A DNA stretch of 38,673 nt from an uncultured Bacteroidales bacterium (GCA_947630665.1 CANRID010000022.1:1-38673), one strand, 5' to 3'. Positions 8,351 through 17,433 are shown, numbered from the stretch's first letter. Translations and numbers: made by a program. The notes: generated by a model not told the origin, from the sequence alone.

Positions 8351-10269
8351 GAAAGATAATGTTACAAACTATATTGCTCTGTTGCTTGTGTATGGCTTCC
8401 TGCTCGGACATCGAAGATAACAAACCGATTCTACCACCGGATCAGGAACAAGAAGATCCAGACACGCCTGACCGACCGCAAGACTACACAGGGCTGATAA
8501 ACAAGACCAATCCTGTTCCCGCCGTTTACGAACAAGAGGCGGAACACCGGGGCGAGGTGGTACGTATCGACTACAATACGCGCGATTATGCCGAAGAAAC
8601 CGGAGCGGCACGCACCAACACGGCATACGTTTATCTGCCATACGGTTACGATAATACTTCCGACCAACGGTACAATGTGCTTTACTTCGTGCATGGACAT
8701 TATGGTACGGCATCAACCACATTTGAAGCAGAGAACGGACTGTTACGCAAACTTCTCGACCACATGACCGAGAACGGTGATATGGCTCCGACCATCGTAG
8801 TTTCACCGAGCTACAACTACGGAGATCCTACCCCGGACTATGCCGATGCCGACCCGTATTGCGAAGCTCTGCCGCAGGAACTTGTGAACGACCTTATACC
8901 TATTGTTGAAAGCCGTTACCATACCTACGCAGAAAGTACGGATGCTGCAGGCTTGGAAGCTTCTCGTGAACACCGTGCCATAGGAGGTTTCTCAATGGGA
9001 GCCGTCACGACATGGTACGCTTTGGAACATACGCTTTCTTGTTTCAAATACTTCATGCCGGTCAGTGCCGACTGCTGGTCATTAGGACGATTCGCAGGAA
9101 TGAACCGACCGGACGAAACGGCACGGTATCTTGCCGATATTGTCCGTCAATCCACATACGCAGGAAACGGATTTTATATTTGGGCAGCAAGCGGTACGGA
9201 TGATTCAGCATATAGGGAAACATTGGTTCAAGTGGAAGCAATGGCACGACTGACAGATATATTTCCGCTCTCTAATCTTACCTTTCATGAGAAAGACGGC
9301 GCACGTCATGAATACCGACCTATGGCAGAATACCTCTACAATGCCCTGCCGTTTTTCTTCCCGAATAATCAAGACAGGAATACTTACGGGCATCTGACCA
9401 CCGCCAATACCGTCAAAGATGTGGTGGAGCACGAAGCGTTTCGTGGATTCGGACAATTCATCCTGCCTGCCGAGCGGAAGTATGACGATGATTTGCCACT
9501 TGCGAATGTCGCGAGTATGTTGCCTTACCACAATTATATAACAGGTGAGCGTGCCGTGGAAACAATCAATACGATGATAGACTATGTACACGACGGCAAC
9601 CGTTTGTTTTATGACATCTATTCCGATGCGGAGAAGCAAGCGGATACACGCAAGAACAATACGGGTCTGTTCTTCTTTCGGGGAGAACCGAGCAAACCGT
9701 TTGCCATCGTATGTCCGGGTGGTGGCTGGTCGTATGTAGGAGCTATCCACGAAGGATTTCCATTAGCCATTGCATTGAGTGAAATGGGGTACAATGCCTT
9801 TTCCATTCAATATCGGACAGGAGGCGCACAAGTGGCGTGTGAAGACCTTGCACAAGCCATCGACTTCATTATGCGTCACGCAGAGGAGTTACAGGTATCC
9901 ACCGAAGATTATTCGTTGTGGGGTGGTTCGGCAGGGGCACGCATGGCGGCTTATCTCGGCTCTTACTCCACACAGGGATTTATCAATGTAAACAATCCAC
10001 GTCCGGCAACAGTCATTATGGGCTATACAAGCCATACGGATTATACACGTGATGACCCTCCGACCTACGTGGTTATCGGGGATAATGACGGTATCGCCAG
10101 TGCATCGGTTATGAGACAACGTGTAGAAAACCTTCAAGCATTGGGGATAGATGCAGAGTTTCACCTATTCCCGAACTTGCGTCATGGTTTTGGATTAGGT
10201 ATCGGGACGAGTGCGGAAGGTTGGGAAAAAGATGCCGTAAAGTTTTGGGAGAAGTATATAAATAAATAA
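8347..10269 (+). CDS. Lipoprotein with two fused alpha/beta-hydrolase (esterase) domains
   Basis: 640 residues. Lipoprotein signal with Cys19 in MASC, then an acidic/Pro tether. The first domain (about 60-340) resembles feruloyl or D-type esterases: [10 protein letters not shown] and nucleophile S216 in GGFSMG. The second domain (about 400-640) resembles acetyl-xylan/carboxyl esterases: oxyanion CPGGGWSY, nucleophile S528 in GGSAG, an Asp in VIGDNDG and a His in LRHGFGLG. Both active sites look complete. Inferred role: surface or periplasmic cleavage of ester-linked groups, perhaps from plant or drug-like esters, feeding carbonyls or alcohols to the reductases of the operon. Single uninterrupted frame, so a true fusion. 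Confidence 0.9.
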   Translation: MRKIMLQTILLCCLCMASCSDIEDNKPILPPDQEQEDPDTPDRPQDYTGLINKTNPVPAVYEQEAEHRGEVVRIDYNTRDYAEETGAARTNTAYVYLPYGYDNTSDQRYNVLYFVHGHYGTASTTFEAENGLLRKLLDHMTENGDMAPTIVVSPSYNYGDPTPDYADADPYCEALPQELVNDLIPIVESRYHTYAESTDAAGLEASREHRAIGGFSMGAVTTWYALEHTLSCFKYFMPVSADCWSLGRFAGMNRPDETARYLADIVRQSTYAGNGFYIWAASGTDDSAYRETLVQVEAMARLTDIFPLSNLTFHEKDGARHEYRPMAEYLYNALPFFFPNNQDRNTYGHLTTANTVKDVVEHEAFRGFGQFILPAERKYDDDLPLANVASMLPYHNYITGERAVETINTMIDYVHDGNRLFYDIYSDAEKQADTRKNNTGLFFFRGEPSKPFAIVCPGGGWSYVGAIHEGFPLAIALSEMGYNAFSIQYRTGGAQVACEDLAQAIDFIMRHAEELQVSTEDYSLWGGSAGARMAAYLGSYSTQGFINVNNPRPATVIMGYTSHTDYTRDDPPTYVVIGDNDGIASASVMRQRVENLQALGIDAEFHLFPNLRHGFGLGIGTSAEGWEKDAVKFWEKYINK

Positions 10270-10283
10270 ATAAACAAGCGAGT

Positions 10284-11387
10284 ATGAAAAAGATAATAAC
10301 AACCGTATTATGTGCGGCAATGGCTGTATGCAATACCTTAAACGCACAGGAAACAATGAAAGAGAACAAAGCATTTGCCGTGGCTGACCTGTCAGGTTTC
10401 AAGAGCCACAACAGCAACCCGTGGGGACTGGTCTATGCCGATGCCCTCACTGAGAACAAGCAGGGGGCGGTGAACATCCACCCCATCACCTACGATCTGA
10501 ACGGATTGAAGATTGCCGCCAATGTCTATACCCCTGCCGGCTATGACGGGGCGAAAAGCTATCCAGCCCTTGTCGTGGCGCATCCCAACGGTGGCGTGAA
10601 GGAACAGGTAGCAGGACTCTACAGCCAACGGTTGGCGGAGGCAGGCTACATCTGTCTTGCCTTCGATGCCGCCTATCAGGGAGCCAGCGAGGGCGAGCCG
10701 CGCAATACGGACAAGCCCGCTTACCGTATCGAGGACATCCATCGTGCCGCCGACATTCTGCTGCAATATCCCGGTGTGGATGCCGGGCGTGTAGGCATTC
10801 TCGGCATCTGTGGCGGTGGCGGCTATACGTTGGCAGCGGCGCAGACCGACAAGCGTTTCAAGGCGGTCGCCACGCTGAGTATGTTCAACACAGGACTGGT
10901 GCGCCGCAATGGTTTCCTCGATTCACAGATGAATGACGTGCAGCAACGTCTTGCCGATGCCTGTGCCGCCCGCCAAAAGGAAGCAGAGGGCGGCGAGCCG
11001 GAATATGTAGGCGACATGAGCGGTGTGACACCCGAACAGGCAGCGAAACTGGCTTTCGACCTCTATCGCGACGGCTACACATATTACCTGCAGAGCCACG
11101 CGCATCCCAACTCTACCTTCCGCTACACCAAGAGCAGTCTGGTCGATTTGTTCGCCTTCGATGCCAGCGCGAACATGTACCTCATCAACCAACCGCTACT
11201 GATGATTGCAGGAAGCATCGCCGACACTTTTTATATGACTGAGCAGTGCTACAGCCGGGCGACAGGCACGCAGCAGAAGGAGCTGTTCCTTATCCCCGGA
11301 GCCACGCATATCAAGACATATTATGTGCCGGAGTATGTCAGTCAGGCGGTGCAGAAGCTGACGGAGTTCTTCGGGAAGAATCTTTAA
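10284..11387 (+). CDS. Exported alpha/beta hydrolase with Cys-type nucleophile elbow
   Basis: 367 residues with a signal peptide ending at NAQE (about residue 22). The hydrolase domain has the oxyanion phrase [12 protein letters not shown], the acid-side phrase [11 protein letters not shown] and a late His in [11 protein letters not shown]. The nucleophile elbow reads GICGGGG, so position 176 is Cys and not Ser, as in dienelactone hydrolases and YcjY-like proteins. Family knowledge: such Cys enzymes open lactones or cleave activated esters. The gene is GC-rich compared with its neighbours. It lies 14 bases after the double esterase and 12 before the FMN-reductase lipoprotein. Confidence 0.88.
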   Translation: MKKIITTVLCAAMAVCNTLNAQETMKENKAFAVADLSGFKSHNSNPWGLVYADALTENKQGAVNIHPITYDLNGLKIAANVYTPAGYDGAKSYPALVVAHPNGGVKEQVAGLYSQRLAEAGYICLAFDAAYQGASEGEPRNTDKPAYRIEDIHRAADILLQYPGVDAGRVGILGICGGGGYTLAAAQTDKRFKAVATLSMFNTGLVRRNGFLDSQMNDVQQRLADACAARQKEAEGGEPEYVGDMSGVTPEQAAKLAFDLYRDGYTYYLQSHAHPNSTFRYTKSSLVDLFAFDASANMYLINQPLLMIAGSIADTFYMTEQCYSRATGTQQKELFLIPGATHIKTYYVPEYVSQAVQKLTEFFGKNL

Positions 11388-11399
11388 TCCTATAAGACA

Positions 11400-12071
11400 A
11401 TGAAAAGAACCGTTATCTACATGGTCGTAAGCCTCCTTATGGGGGCTTTGACCGCTTGCACAAGCAAACAAAGTGATAAGAGTGCGGAGCGATACCACAT
11501 CAATTTCTCGGAGACATCGCCCGTACAGAAAGAGAACAAAAGTGTACTGATAATCTCTGGCAGTCCCCGCAAGGGTGGCAATACCGACCTGTTGTGCGAT
11601 GCCTTCGCCCGTGGAGCGGAAGAGACAGGCGGACAAGTGGAGAAAATCTTCCTTGCCGACTACCGCATTGATTACTTCTCGGAAGCGGACGAGCAGCGTG
11701 TGGGCGACCGTGCCAGTGAAGCGGAAGATGATGTGCCAATGCTGGTTGATAAAATGGTGCGTGCCGATGTCATTGTATTGGCAAGTCCTGTCTATTATAT
11801 GAACATCACGGGACAACTCAAAACCTTTATAGACCGCACTTTCGGGCGTTACCGTGAGATGAAGGATAAGGAGTTCTTCTACCTTACCGCTTGCGCTGAC
11901 CCCGAAGAGAGCACGGCAGACTGGGCTATCAATGCTTTCCGTGGTTTCGTAATGTGCCTGCCCAATCCTACGGAGCGTGGTATGGTGAAGGCTATCGGTA
12001 TGGGGCGCAAAGGTGCGGTCAAAGGCAGCCAGTTTGAAGAGGAAGCGTATCAATTAGGTAAAAACATTTAA
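11400..12071 (+). CDS. NADPH-dependent FMN reductase-fold lipoprotein
   Basis: 223 residues. Lipobox LTAC with Cys20, about 28 residues of tether, then a flavodoxin-like NADPH-dependent FMN reductase domain: FMN loop SGSPRKGGNTD (53-63), the ADVIVLASPVYYMNITGQLKTF segment that covers the flavin, and a C-terminal helix. Family knowledge: these proteins bind FMN tightly and reduce quinones, azo bonds, iron or other acceptors. Here the protein is predicted to be lipid-anchored outside the cytoplasm, where NADPH is not available. That fits the neighbouring exported flavodoxins and suggests electrons arrive by another route. Two bases separate it from the next gene. Confidence 0.88.
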   Translation: MKRTVIYMVVSLLMGALTACTSKQSDKSAERYHINFSETSPVQKENKSVLIISGSPRKGGNTDLLCDAFARGAEETGGQVEKIFLADYRIDYFSEADEQRVGDRASEAEDDVPMLVDKMVRADVIVLASPVYYMNITGQLKTFIDRTFGRYREMKDKEFFYLTACADPEESTADWAINAFRGFVMCLPNPTERGMVKAIGMGRKGAVKGSQFEEEAYQLGKNI

Positions 12072-12073
12072 TT

Positions 12074-12931
12074 ATGAAACTTGGTATTTTTAAGAGTTTG
12101 GCGTTCATATTGTTCGCTGGCTTTGCAATCTCTTGTTCGGAGAACAACGAGAATGACCCCGAACCAACCTACACGGTAACGGTATCGGCAACAGAGGGCG
12201 GAACCGCCACAGTAAACAAAACCACTTATACAGAAGGTGATGAAGTGACCGTGACTGCCACGGCGAACGAAGGGTATCTTTTTAACGGATGGTATGAGGA
12301 TGAAGAGTCGGTTGCAACAGATGCCGTTTACTCATTTGTTATGCCGGAAAGAGACATTGTGTTGCAAGCCTGTTTCGAGCAAGAGGCTGTTGCACCTGTT
12401 ACAGCAGAAGCCGTTGATTTGGGGTTGAGCGTGAAATGGGCTTCATGGAATGTCGGAGCATCGGATCCGGAAGAGTTCGGTGGCCGCTATGGATGGGCTG
12501 ACCCAACGGGCGAGAAACAGACAACCGAACTTGATGATTATCCGAGTGCGACACCGCCGGAAAATATCTGCGGAACAGAGTATGACATTGCAGGCACACA
12601 ATGGGGCGACGGCTGGCGTCTGCCTTCACAAGCCGAATTTCAGGAACTAGTTGATAATTGCACATGGGAATGGACGGAAATAAATGGTGTGGCAGGACGC
12701 CGTGCGACTGCCGCTAATGGCAATTCTATCTTCTTCCCGGCTGCCGCATCACGCGATGGCGAAACCGTATCGAATCAGGTAGGACAACGTGGGTGCTATT
12801 GGAGCGGCACACTCTATCCCGGTAATGATGCCCGTTATGCCTATTACTTCTATTTCTATGAAGGTAACCAACAGCCTGCGCGTAACAATCGCCGCTACAT
12901 GGGGTATTCAGTGCGTCCTGTAAAAGAATAA
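12074..12931 (+). CDS. FISUMP-domain lipoprotein with InlB-type repeat
   Basis: 285 residues. Lipoprotein signal ending in Cys21 (FAISC). Residues about 33-105 form one bacterial/InlB B-type repeat (YTVTVSATEGGTATVN, then GYLFNGWYED and ERDIVLQACF). Residues about 110-285 match the Fibrobacter major-paralogous (FISUMP) type domain: VDLGLSVKWASWNVG, GDGWRLPSQAEFQEL, YWSGTLYPG, GYSVRPVKE. Such proteins are surface-exposed and of unknown biochemical role. Its place inside a redox/esterase operon is unexpected; it might bind substrate or tether the complex at the cell surface. No enzyme motif is seen. Confidence 0.87.
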   Translation: MKLGIFKSLAFILFAGFAISCSENNENDPEPTYTVTVSATEGGTATVNKTTYTEGDEVTVTATANEGYLFNGWYEDEESVATDAVYSFVMPERDIVLQACFEQEAVAPVTAEAVDLGLSVKWASWNVGASDPEEFGGRYGWADPTGEKQTTELDDYPSATPPENICGTEYDIAGTQWGDGWRLPSQAEFQELVDNCTWEWTEINGVAGRRATAANGNSIFFPAAASRDGETVSNQVGQRGCYWSGTLYPGNDARYAYYFYFYEGNQQPARNNRRYMGYSVRPVKE

Positions 12932-12948
12932 TTGAAGCAAATTGAATT

Positions 12949-14160
12949 ATGAAACAGCTAATCATATCATTCATTTCATCACTGTTTATTTGCACATCAG
13001 TCACAGGATGTACAAATGATGATGATGTTGCGCCTAATGTCGATATTCGCATCGAAACCAATGAAGTAACAGCCATAACTTCCGACAATGCCCTTTCCGG
13101 TGGTCGTATCATCGGCGAAACGAAGTCGGTTGCAGAGTTCGGCATCTGCTGGGCAACGAAAGATAATCCTACCCTGTCCGACAGCCACAATACCGGAGCC
13201 GGGGATGCAGGTTCTTTCGCTTGCTATGCCACCGGACTGTCGGCTAATACGACTTATTATGTCCGTGCGTATGCCGAGACCTCCGCAGGTACGGTTTACG
13301 GGCAGTCCCGTCAATTCACAACGCTTGCCGCATCAGGCGATGACACCCCTCCGACGGGTGGGGATGACAATCAAGACCCGCTGGCTTCGACCATCTATCT
13401 GTGGCAGGAAGGCAATATGGCAAAAGTCACGAACTATACGGGCAATCAAGGCTCTTATCAAGATCCGCCATCTTTCCGTCCGTATATGAACTACTTCCCT
13501 GTTGCCGAGGGAATGAAGGTGAAAGGGGCGGTTCTTGTATGTGCGGGCGGTGCGTTTCAGTTCCGCAGCGACCAAATGGAAGGAACTCCCGTCGCTCAAT
13601 GGTTTGCCCGTCACGGTTATCAGGCTTTCGTGGTGAATTATCGTGTGCAGCCCTATCGGATGGAGGAAGGAAGCCTCGACTTGGCTCGTGCCGTCCGCTT
13701 CGTCCGACAGCACGCTGCCGACTATGGAATAAGTCCTGACGACATCGCTTCGGTAGGATTCTCTGCGGGAGGTATTCTTTGCGGTGATGAGGCTCTTAAT
13801 TTCGATGAGTTGGTAAACGGTACGGCACTCGCCTCAGACTATCGCCCCGATGCGCTCGACCAAGTTTCTGCCAATGTATGCACGATTGGAATGATTTACG
13901 CCTTCTACGGTCGGTTGAGCGTGGCTTCTACCGATGTGGAGAAGTTCCGCTCCTCGAAGATTCCGCCGACATTCTTTGCTTACGGCACACGCGACCCGTT
14001 CTATCGACAGTTCCAAGCCTGTGCCGATGCCGTGCGTGAAGCGGGTGTAGAGGTGGAGGAACACGAATACGAAGGTATGCCGCACGGATTCGGATATACG
14101 CACGAGGCGTGGATGGTGAGCTTCGACAGTTGGATGACTAAAATAATGGCTAATAATTAA
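12949..14160 (+). CDS. Lipoprotein esterase with N-terminal fibronectin-like domain
   Basis: 403 residues. Lipobox VTGC, Cys21. Residues about 32-126 form a fibronectin-III-like domain common in Bacteroides surface proteins (AEFGICWAT, GLSANTTYYVRAYAET, GQSRQFTTL). After a Gly/Asp-rich linker comes an alpha/beta hydrolase: oxyanion AVLVCAGGAF, nucleophile S272 in GFSAGG, D349 in YGTRDPF, H379 in MPHGFG. The triad is complete. The domain is related to the second domain of the 8347 gene. Inferred role: surface esterase or deacetylase. It is 17 bases after the FISUMP gene and 11 bases before the flavodoxin. Confidence 0.9.
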   Translation: MKQLIISFISSLFICTSVTGCTNDDDVAPNVDIRIETNEVTAITSDNALSGGRIIGETKSVAEFGICWATKDNPTLSDSHNTGAGDAGSFACYATGLSANTTYYVRAYAETSAGTVYGQSRQFTTLAASGDDTPPTGGDDNQDPLASTIYLWQEGNMAKVTNYTGNQGSYQDPPSFRPYMNYFPVAEGMKVKGAVLVCAGGAFQFRSDQMEGTPVAQWFARHGYQAFVVNYRVQPYRMEEGSLDLARAVRFVRQHAADYGISPDDIASVGFSAGGILCGDEALNFDELVNGTALASDYRPDALDQVSANVCTIGMIYAFYGRLSVASTDVEKFRSSKIPPTFFAYGTRDPFYRQFQACADAVREAGVEVEEHEYEGMPHGFGYTHEAWMVSFDSWMTKIMANN

Positions 14161-14171
14161 CACTGAAAGAT

Positions 14172-14747
14172 ATGAAAACAAGACTGATGACCTTGCTCGC
14201 CGCCTTGCTATGCTGTATGGCAGCGAGCGCACAAACAGACTCCGTAAAGGAGTCATCTACCAAGAAAATTCTTATTGCCTACTTCAGTTGGGGTGGCAAC
14301 ACGCAGCACGTGGCAGAACATATTGCCTCACTGACAGGCGGCACGCTCTTCCGCATCGAACCCGAAAAGCCTTATCCTACCGACTACAAAACCTGCACCG
14401 AAGTGGCGAAGAAGGAGAAGGAAGCCGATGCCCACCCTGCCATCAAGAATAAGGTGGAGAACTGGGATGAGTATGACACGGTGTTCATCGGCTGCCCCGT
14501 ATGGTGGTGGACTGCTCCAATGATTATCAATACCTTCACCGAGATTTACAGTTTCAAGGGGAAGACTGTAGTACCATTCTGTACCTACGCCTCGACCTAT
14601 CGGGATGAAACGTTGGCACGCATCACAGAACTGACACCTGATGCCAACCATCTAAAAGGCTTCGGTGCAGTAAGTAAGAATACGAAAGGCATTGCGGAGT
14701 GGCTGAAAGAGATAGGAATGACAATGGATAACCGGAAAAAGGAATAG
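14172..14747 (+). CDS. Exported flavodoxin
   Basis: 191 residues with a type I signal peptide ending ASA before Gln21. Flavodoxin domain: strand ILIAYF, FMN loop SWGGNT (39-44), FRIEPEKPYPTDY, flavin-contact phrase FIGCPVWWWTAPM, then FKGKTVVPFCTYAS and YRDETLARITELTPDA. It is a close paralog of the flavodoxin at 2331-3008 and of the broken one at 15434, but with no lipobox. Role by family: FMN-bound electron carrier. It is the eleventh gene of the operon, one base before the next flavodoxin. Confidence 0.92.
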   Translation: MKTRLMTLLAALLCCMAASAQTDSVKESSTKKILIAYFSWGGNTQHVAEHIASLTGGTLFRIEPEKPYPTDYKTCTEVAKKEKEADAHPAIKNKVENWDEYDTVFIGCPVWWWTAPMIINTFTEIYSFKGKTVVPFCTYASTYRDETLARITELTPDANHLKGFGAVSKNTKGIAEWLKEIGMTMDNRKKE

Positions 14748-14748
14748 T

Positions 14749-15420
14749 ATGAAAAAGTGGTTTTATATTATGGCAACACTATTGTTTGTAAGTAGTGTTA
14801 TAGTTGCCTGTTCAGACGATGAGCCGAATAACCAAGATGGCGATACAGATATTGAGGAGGCAGTGCCGGGAACCAATCATAAAATCTTAATAGCCTATTT
14901 TTCAGAACCCCTTCCCGATGGTGTGGATGCTGTAACTTCGGCAAGTCGTGTCATTGTAGATGGAGACCTCTATGGAAGTGTTCAATATGTAGCAACTGTG
15001 ATTGGAGAAGTAACGGGTGGTGATATAGTACGCATACAGACGGCACAACCTTATCCCGGTAATTTTGATGATTTGGCGGATCAGGCGAATAATGAACGTC
15101 AGAACGATATTCATCCGGCAATCGCTACGGAGATAGACAATTTCGATAATTACGATGTAGTTTTTGTCGGTTACCCGATTTGGTGGTATCAGATGCCTAT
15201 GGCTATGTATTCTTTCTTCGATAAGTTCGACTGCAATGAAAAAACGCTTATACCTTTCTCTACACACGGAGGAAGCGGATGGTCGGGAACGTTAGAAGAT
15301 ATAAAAGGTTTAGTTCCGAATGCTACTATGGTTAATGGTTATAGTATCTCAAGGAACAATACTGCAACTTCAAGAAATGGTATATTGAATTGGTTACAAG
15401 AAATTGGTATGACAGAATAA
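14749..15420 (+). CDS. Flavodoxin lipoprotein with an enlarged FMN loop
   Basis: 223 residues. Lipobox IVAC, Cys21, acidic tether. The domain begins HKILIAYFSE. Between that strand and the following helix (SVQYVATVIGE) lies an extra segment, about residues 54-77, containing DGVDAVTSASRV, where ordinary members have only a short Ser/Thr-Gly-Asn-Thr loop. The later phrases FVGYPIWWYQMPMAMYSFFD and THGGSGWSGTLEDI are standard. I believe similar insertions occur in other anaerobe flavodoxins, so this is probably a recognised variant. It could alter the FMN phosphate site. More AT-rich than its neighbours. Confidence 0.88.
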   Translation: MKKWFYIMATLLFVSSVIVACSDDEPNNQDGDTDIEEAVPGTNHKILIAYFSEPLPDGVDAVTSASRVIVDGDLYGSVQYVATVIGEVTGGDIVRIQTAQPYPGNFDDLADQANNERQNDIHPAIATEIDNFDNYDVVFVGYPIWWYQMPMAMYSFFDKFDCNEKTLIPFSTHGGSGWSGTLEDIKGLVPNATMVNGYSISRNNTATSRNGILNWLQEIGMTE

Positions 15421-15433
15421 AAACTGATTGTAT

Positions 15434-16026
15434 ATGAAACGTATATCATTAATTCTACTTTGTCTGGCAGCAATAGTGCTGTTGCTGCCAGCTTGCTCGA
15501 AAGATTCGGACACGCCATTGTACGAACACGACACTATCAAGTATGATGCGAACTGCAAAATTCTCGTTACTTATTTCAGTTGGAGCGGCAATACCCAACA
15601 CCTTGCCCAAACTATAGCCGATGCTACCGGTGCAGACCTTTTTCGCATTGAAACGGTCAATCTTTACCCGACAGATTACAATGAGTGTACGGAGGTAGCT
15701 CGTGAAGAACTGGATAACGAGTCCGTCCCGAATTGAACGGCACTGTGGAGAATCTTGACGATTACGATGTGATTTTCGTAGGCTGTCCTGTCTGATGGCA
15801 TACCGCACCGATGGCTATATGGTCGTTTCTCGAAAGTTCTGAATATGATTTTTCAGATAAGATTATCGTACCGTTCTGCACCTATGCTTCGACTTATCGG
15901 GAGGAAACACTTGCTAAAATAGTAGAGCTGACTCCCGATTCCAAGCATCTGCAAGGATTCGGTACGACCGGAAAGAATACGGGAGGTGTGGAAAACTGGT
16001 TGCGAACGATTCATATTATACAATAA
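15434..16026 (+). pseudogene. Flavodoxin lipoprotein, broken by frameshift and nonsense codon
   Basis: The ATG at 15434 opens a lipoprotein signal (Cys21 in LLPAC) and a good flavodoxin start (ILVTYFSWSGNTQHLAQ). After EELDNE the frame breaks: one base is missing at about 15722-15723, giving a stop at 15736-15738 (TGA after VPN), while the correct continuation RPELNGTVENLDDYDVIF lies in another frame. That second frame then meets TGA at 15793-15795 where paralogs have Trp (GCPV-stop-WHTAPM). The rest, from MAIWSFLE to the stop at 16026, is intact. Two independent lesions argue for a real pseudogene and against one sequencing error. Last gene of the operon. Confidence 0.9.
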
Positions 16027-16136
16027 ATATAGATTACATAAGATTCAAATGGTTGTTATTGAAAGAGTTTGCTAATTTATGTATTGATATTGCTAAAAGG
16101 TGTGTAAAATTAAAATGCGATTCGATATTTATTCGT

Positions 16137-16144
16137 ACTTTTGC
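16137..16144 (+). promoter_or_regulatory. -7 box for the truncated AraC-type gene
   Basis: TACTTTTG matches TAnnTTTG, 18 bases upstream of the ATG at 16162. The 16027-16136 stretch before it is AT-rich with no clear hairpin terminator for the long operon. Confidence 0.55.
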
Positions 16145-16161
16145 TTAATATTAAGGTACTT

Positions 16162-16370
16162 ATGATTGAAGAGCTGAAAGATATAATTGTTACAGATACA
16201 CTTGGTATTATAAGAACAGATATTGAAATGGAATATCTGGCGCATCTGTTTTGCCTCGGCGGTATGTGCCGCTTTACCTTCAACGACAAGGAGTTTGAAT
16301 TGCGGTCAGGCGATCTCTCCATCGTCCGCCGCCGCTCGTTGATAGAAAAGATACGCCCGTCCGATGATAC
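16162..16370 (+). pseudogene. AraC-family regulator, N-terminal stub only
   Basis: The ATG at 16162 starts MIEELKDIIVTDTLGII. The following GMCRFTFNDKEFELRSGDLSIV is the cupin-type sensor start of AraC-family regulators found beside AKR/flavodoxin clusters in Bacteroidales. Similarity ends after IRPSDD (about 16368), and the frame continues into T-rich non-homologous DNA; both C-terminal HTH motifs are gone. The promoter and start look intact, so a roughly 70-residue product may still be made. It was plausibly the activator of the divergent redox operons; its loss could leave them unregulated or silent. Family assignment rests on about 50 residues. Confidence 0.65.
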
Positions 16371-16417
16371 TAAAAACAGCTTCTTGTTTTTCAAATTCTT
16401 ATCCTTTGTTTTTGTTT

Positions 16418-16436
16418 TTTTTGGCCTCATTACCCA
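16418..16436. repeat. 19-bp direct repeat, left copy
   Basis: TTTTTGGCCTCATTACCCA occurs here and again at 17153-17171, 735 bases apart, bracketing the truncated HTH gene. On the minus strand each copy contains GGGTAATGAGGCCAAAAA, which includes the ATG of the small ORF next to the right copy. Confidence 0.8.
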
Positions 16437-16973
16437 TTACCCAATTACAATCCATTCGCCATCATTATCCTTTCCCTTGCGCCTCAAAATCTCATTTTTC
16501 TGCAAAGCCGAAATATCGCGTTCTATGGTACGCTGGCTCACCGACAATATCTCCGACATCCGGCGACCGCTTATTGTCGGAGACGCTTTGATCAAATCCA
16601 ATATTCTTCGCTGACGTTCAGTGAGTTTTGTCTCCGACATATCTCCGTCATTTTGCATACCGATAGCCGCAAAAATGATTGTCTGGAATTGAGACGGAGT
16701 AGATTTGAATATGGGCTTCAACTCGTCTTTATATCCATCCAATGCTTTGGTTTCATTACAAATGCGAGTAAGGCCGCTGCCGCGTTTCTCCATATAGTCG
16801 AGTTGAGCCATAACATTTGCCAATATCGGGTTTCGTCGCTCCGAAGAGATATCGGCAATATCCAAATCCTGAATAAGCATTCCGTTATACATTCCCCCTG
16901 GAGAAGTAACCGACAAACGGTCATCGTAAATATCTAAATGCACCTCGCCGCCCATTACAGTATAGTTTATCAA
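16437..16973 (-). pseudogene. Divergent-AAA/AlbA-type HTH regulator, C-terminal part only
   Basis: 178 residues remain. The N-terminal part (GEVHLDIYDDRLSVTSPGGM, then RRNPILANVMAQLDYMEKRGSGL) is the end of the ATP-binding domain seen in AlbA_2/divergent-AAA regulators. After a linker comes a DeoR-like winged helix (LTERQRRILDLIKASPTIS, RRMSEILSVSQRTIERDISAL). The first roughly 250-300 residues of the family are missing. The homologous region begins near TVMGGEVH, and the frame continues upstream without a start (TTG at 16973 is not convincing). A decayed remnant from a larger element, with the direct repeat just after its stop. Confidence 0.75.
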
Positions 16974-17045
16974 AACGCCGATTCTTGCGGATTCTTTCGT
17001 TTGGCTGCAACGTGCAAAAGTCGAAAAATATTTGTTGTTTCTTTG

Positions 17046-17165
17046 TTACTTGCCGCCTATTGTTGTGGACATATATACAGAATACATATTACTATTATAA
17101 GGCCCTTGGCCTAAAAATCCATCTGAAAAGGGACACTCGAAAAAGTAGACTATTTTTGGCCTCAT
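17046..17165 (-). CDS. 39-residue small ORF beside the direct repeat
   Basis: ATG (17163-17165) to TAA (17046-17048): begins MRPKIVYFFECPFSDGF and ends YMSTTIGGK. No domain is recognised. The start codon lies inside the right copy of the 19-bp direct repeat. No Shine-Dalgarno or strong promoter is seen. It may be a fragment of mobile-element or passenger DNA and not a gene. Listed because the frame is complete and its end is distinctive. Confidence 0.3.
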   Translation of the reverse strand: MRPKIVYFFECPFSDGFLGQGPYNSNMYSVYMSTTIGGK

Positions 17166-17171
17166 TACCCA
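17153..17171. repeat. 19-bp direct repeat, right copy
   Basis: Exact copy of 16418-16436. The two copies bracket a 735-bp unit holding the HTH remnant and the small ORF. It could be a recombination scar or a duplicated junction from an excised element. Confidence 0.8.
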
Positions 17172-17302
17172 CGTCAGCCAAACGCCTAATCGACCGCCAA
17201 ACTATATGCTAATCAGACGCCCAAACCGGACGCCACAACGACCGCAAGCCCGCACGCTAACTAAAACCGAACGAAATTTCTTGGGCTGAATGTCAGACTG
17301 CT

Positions 17303-17390
17303 TGGCGGAAAGGCAGGGATTCGAACCCTGGGTACCCGAAGGTACAACGGTTTTCGAGACCGCCCCGATCGGCCACTCCGGCACCTTTCC
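17303..17390 (-). tRNA. tRNA-Ser(CGA)
   Basis: Type II tRNA on the minus strand. The acceptor stem pairs GGAAAGG (17384-17390) with CCTTTCC (17307-17313), discriminator G, and CCA encoded at 17303-17305. The anticodon loop reads CTCGAAA, giving CGA. A long variable arm (GTACC...GGTAC) and the T arm GGTTCGAATCC are present, as expected for serine. Confidence 0.96.
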
Positions 17391-17403
17391 GAAAAAACAT
17401 CGG

Positions 17404-17433
17404 CAAAGGTACGAAAAAAACGTGAAAAACAAA
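17404..17433 (-). promoter_or_regulatory. Promoter of tRNA-Ser
   Basis: On the minus strand, TTTG (17430-17433) and TACCTTTG (17404-17411) are separated by 18 bases, a good match to the Bacteroidetes -33/-7 pattern, 13 bases before the tRNA 5' end. Confidence 0.8.
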
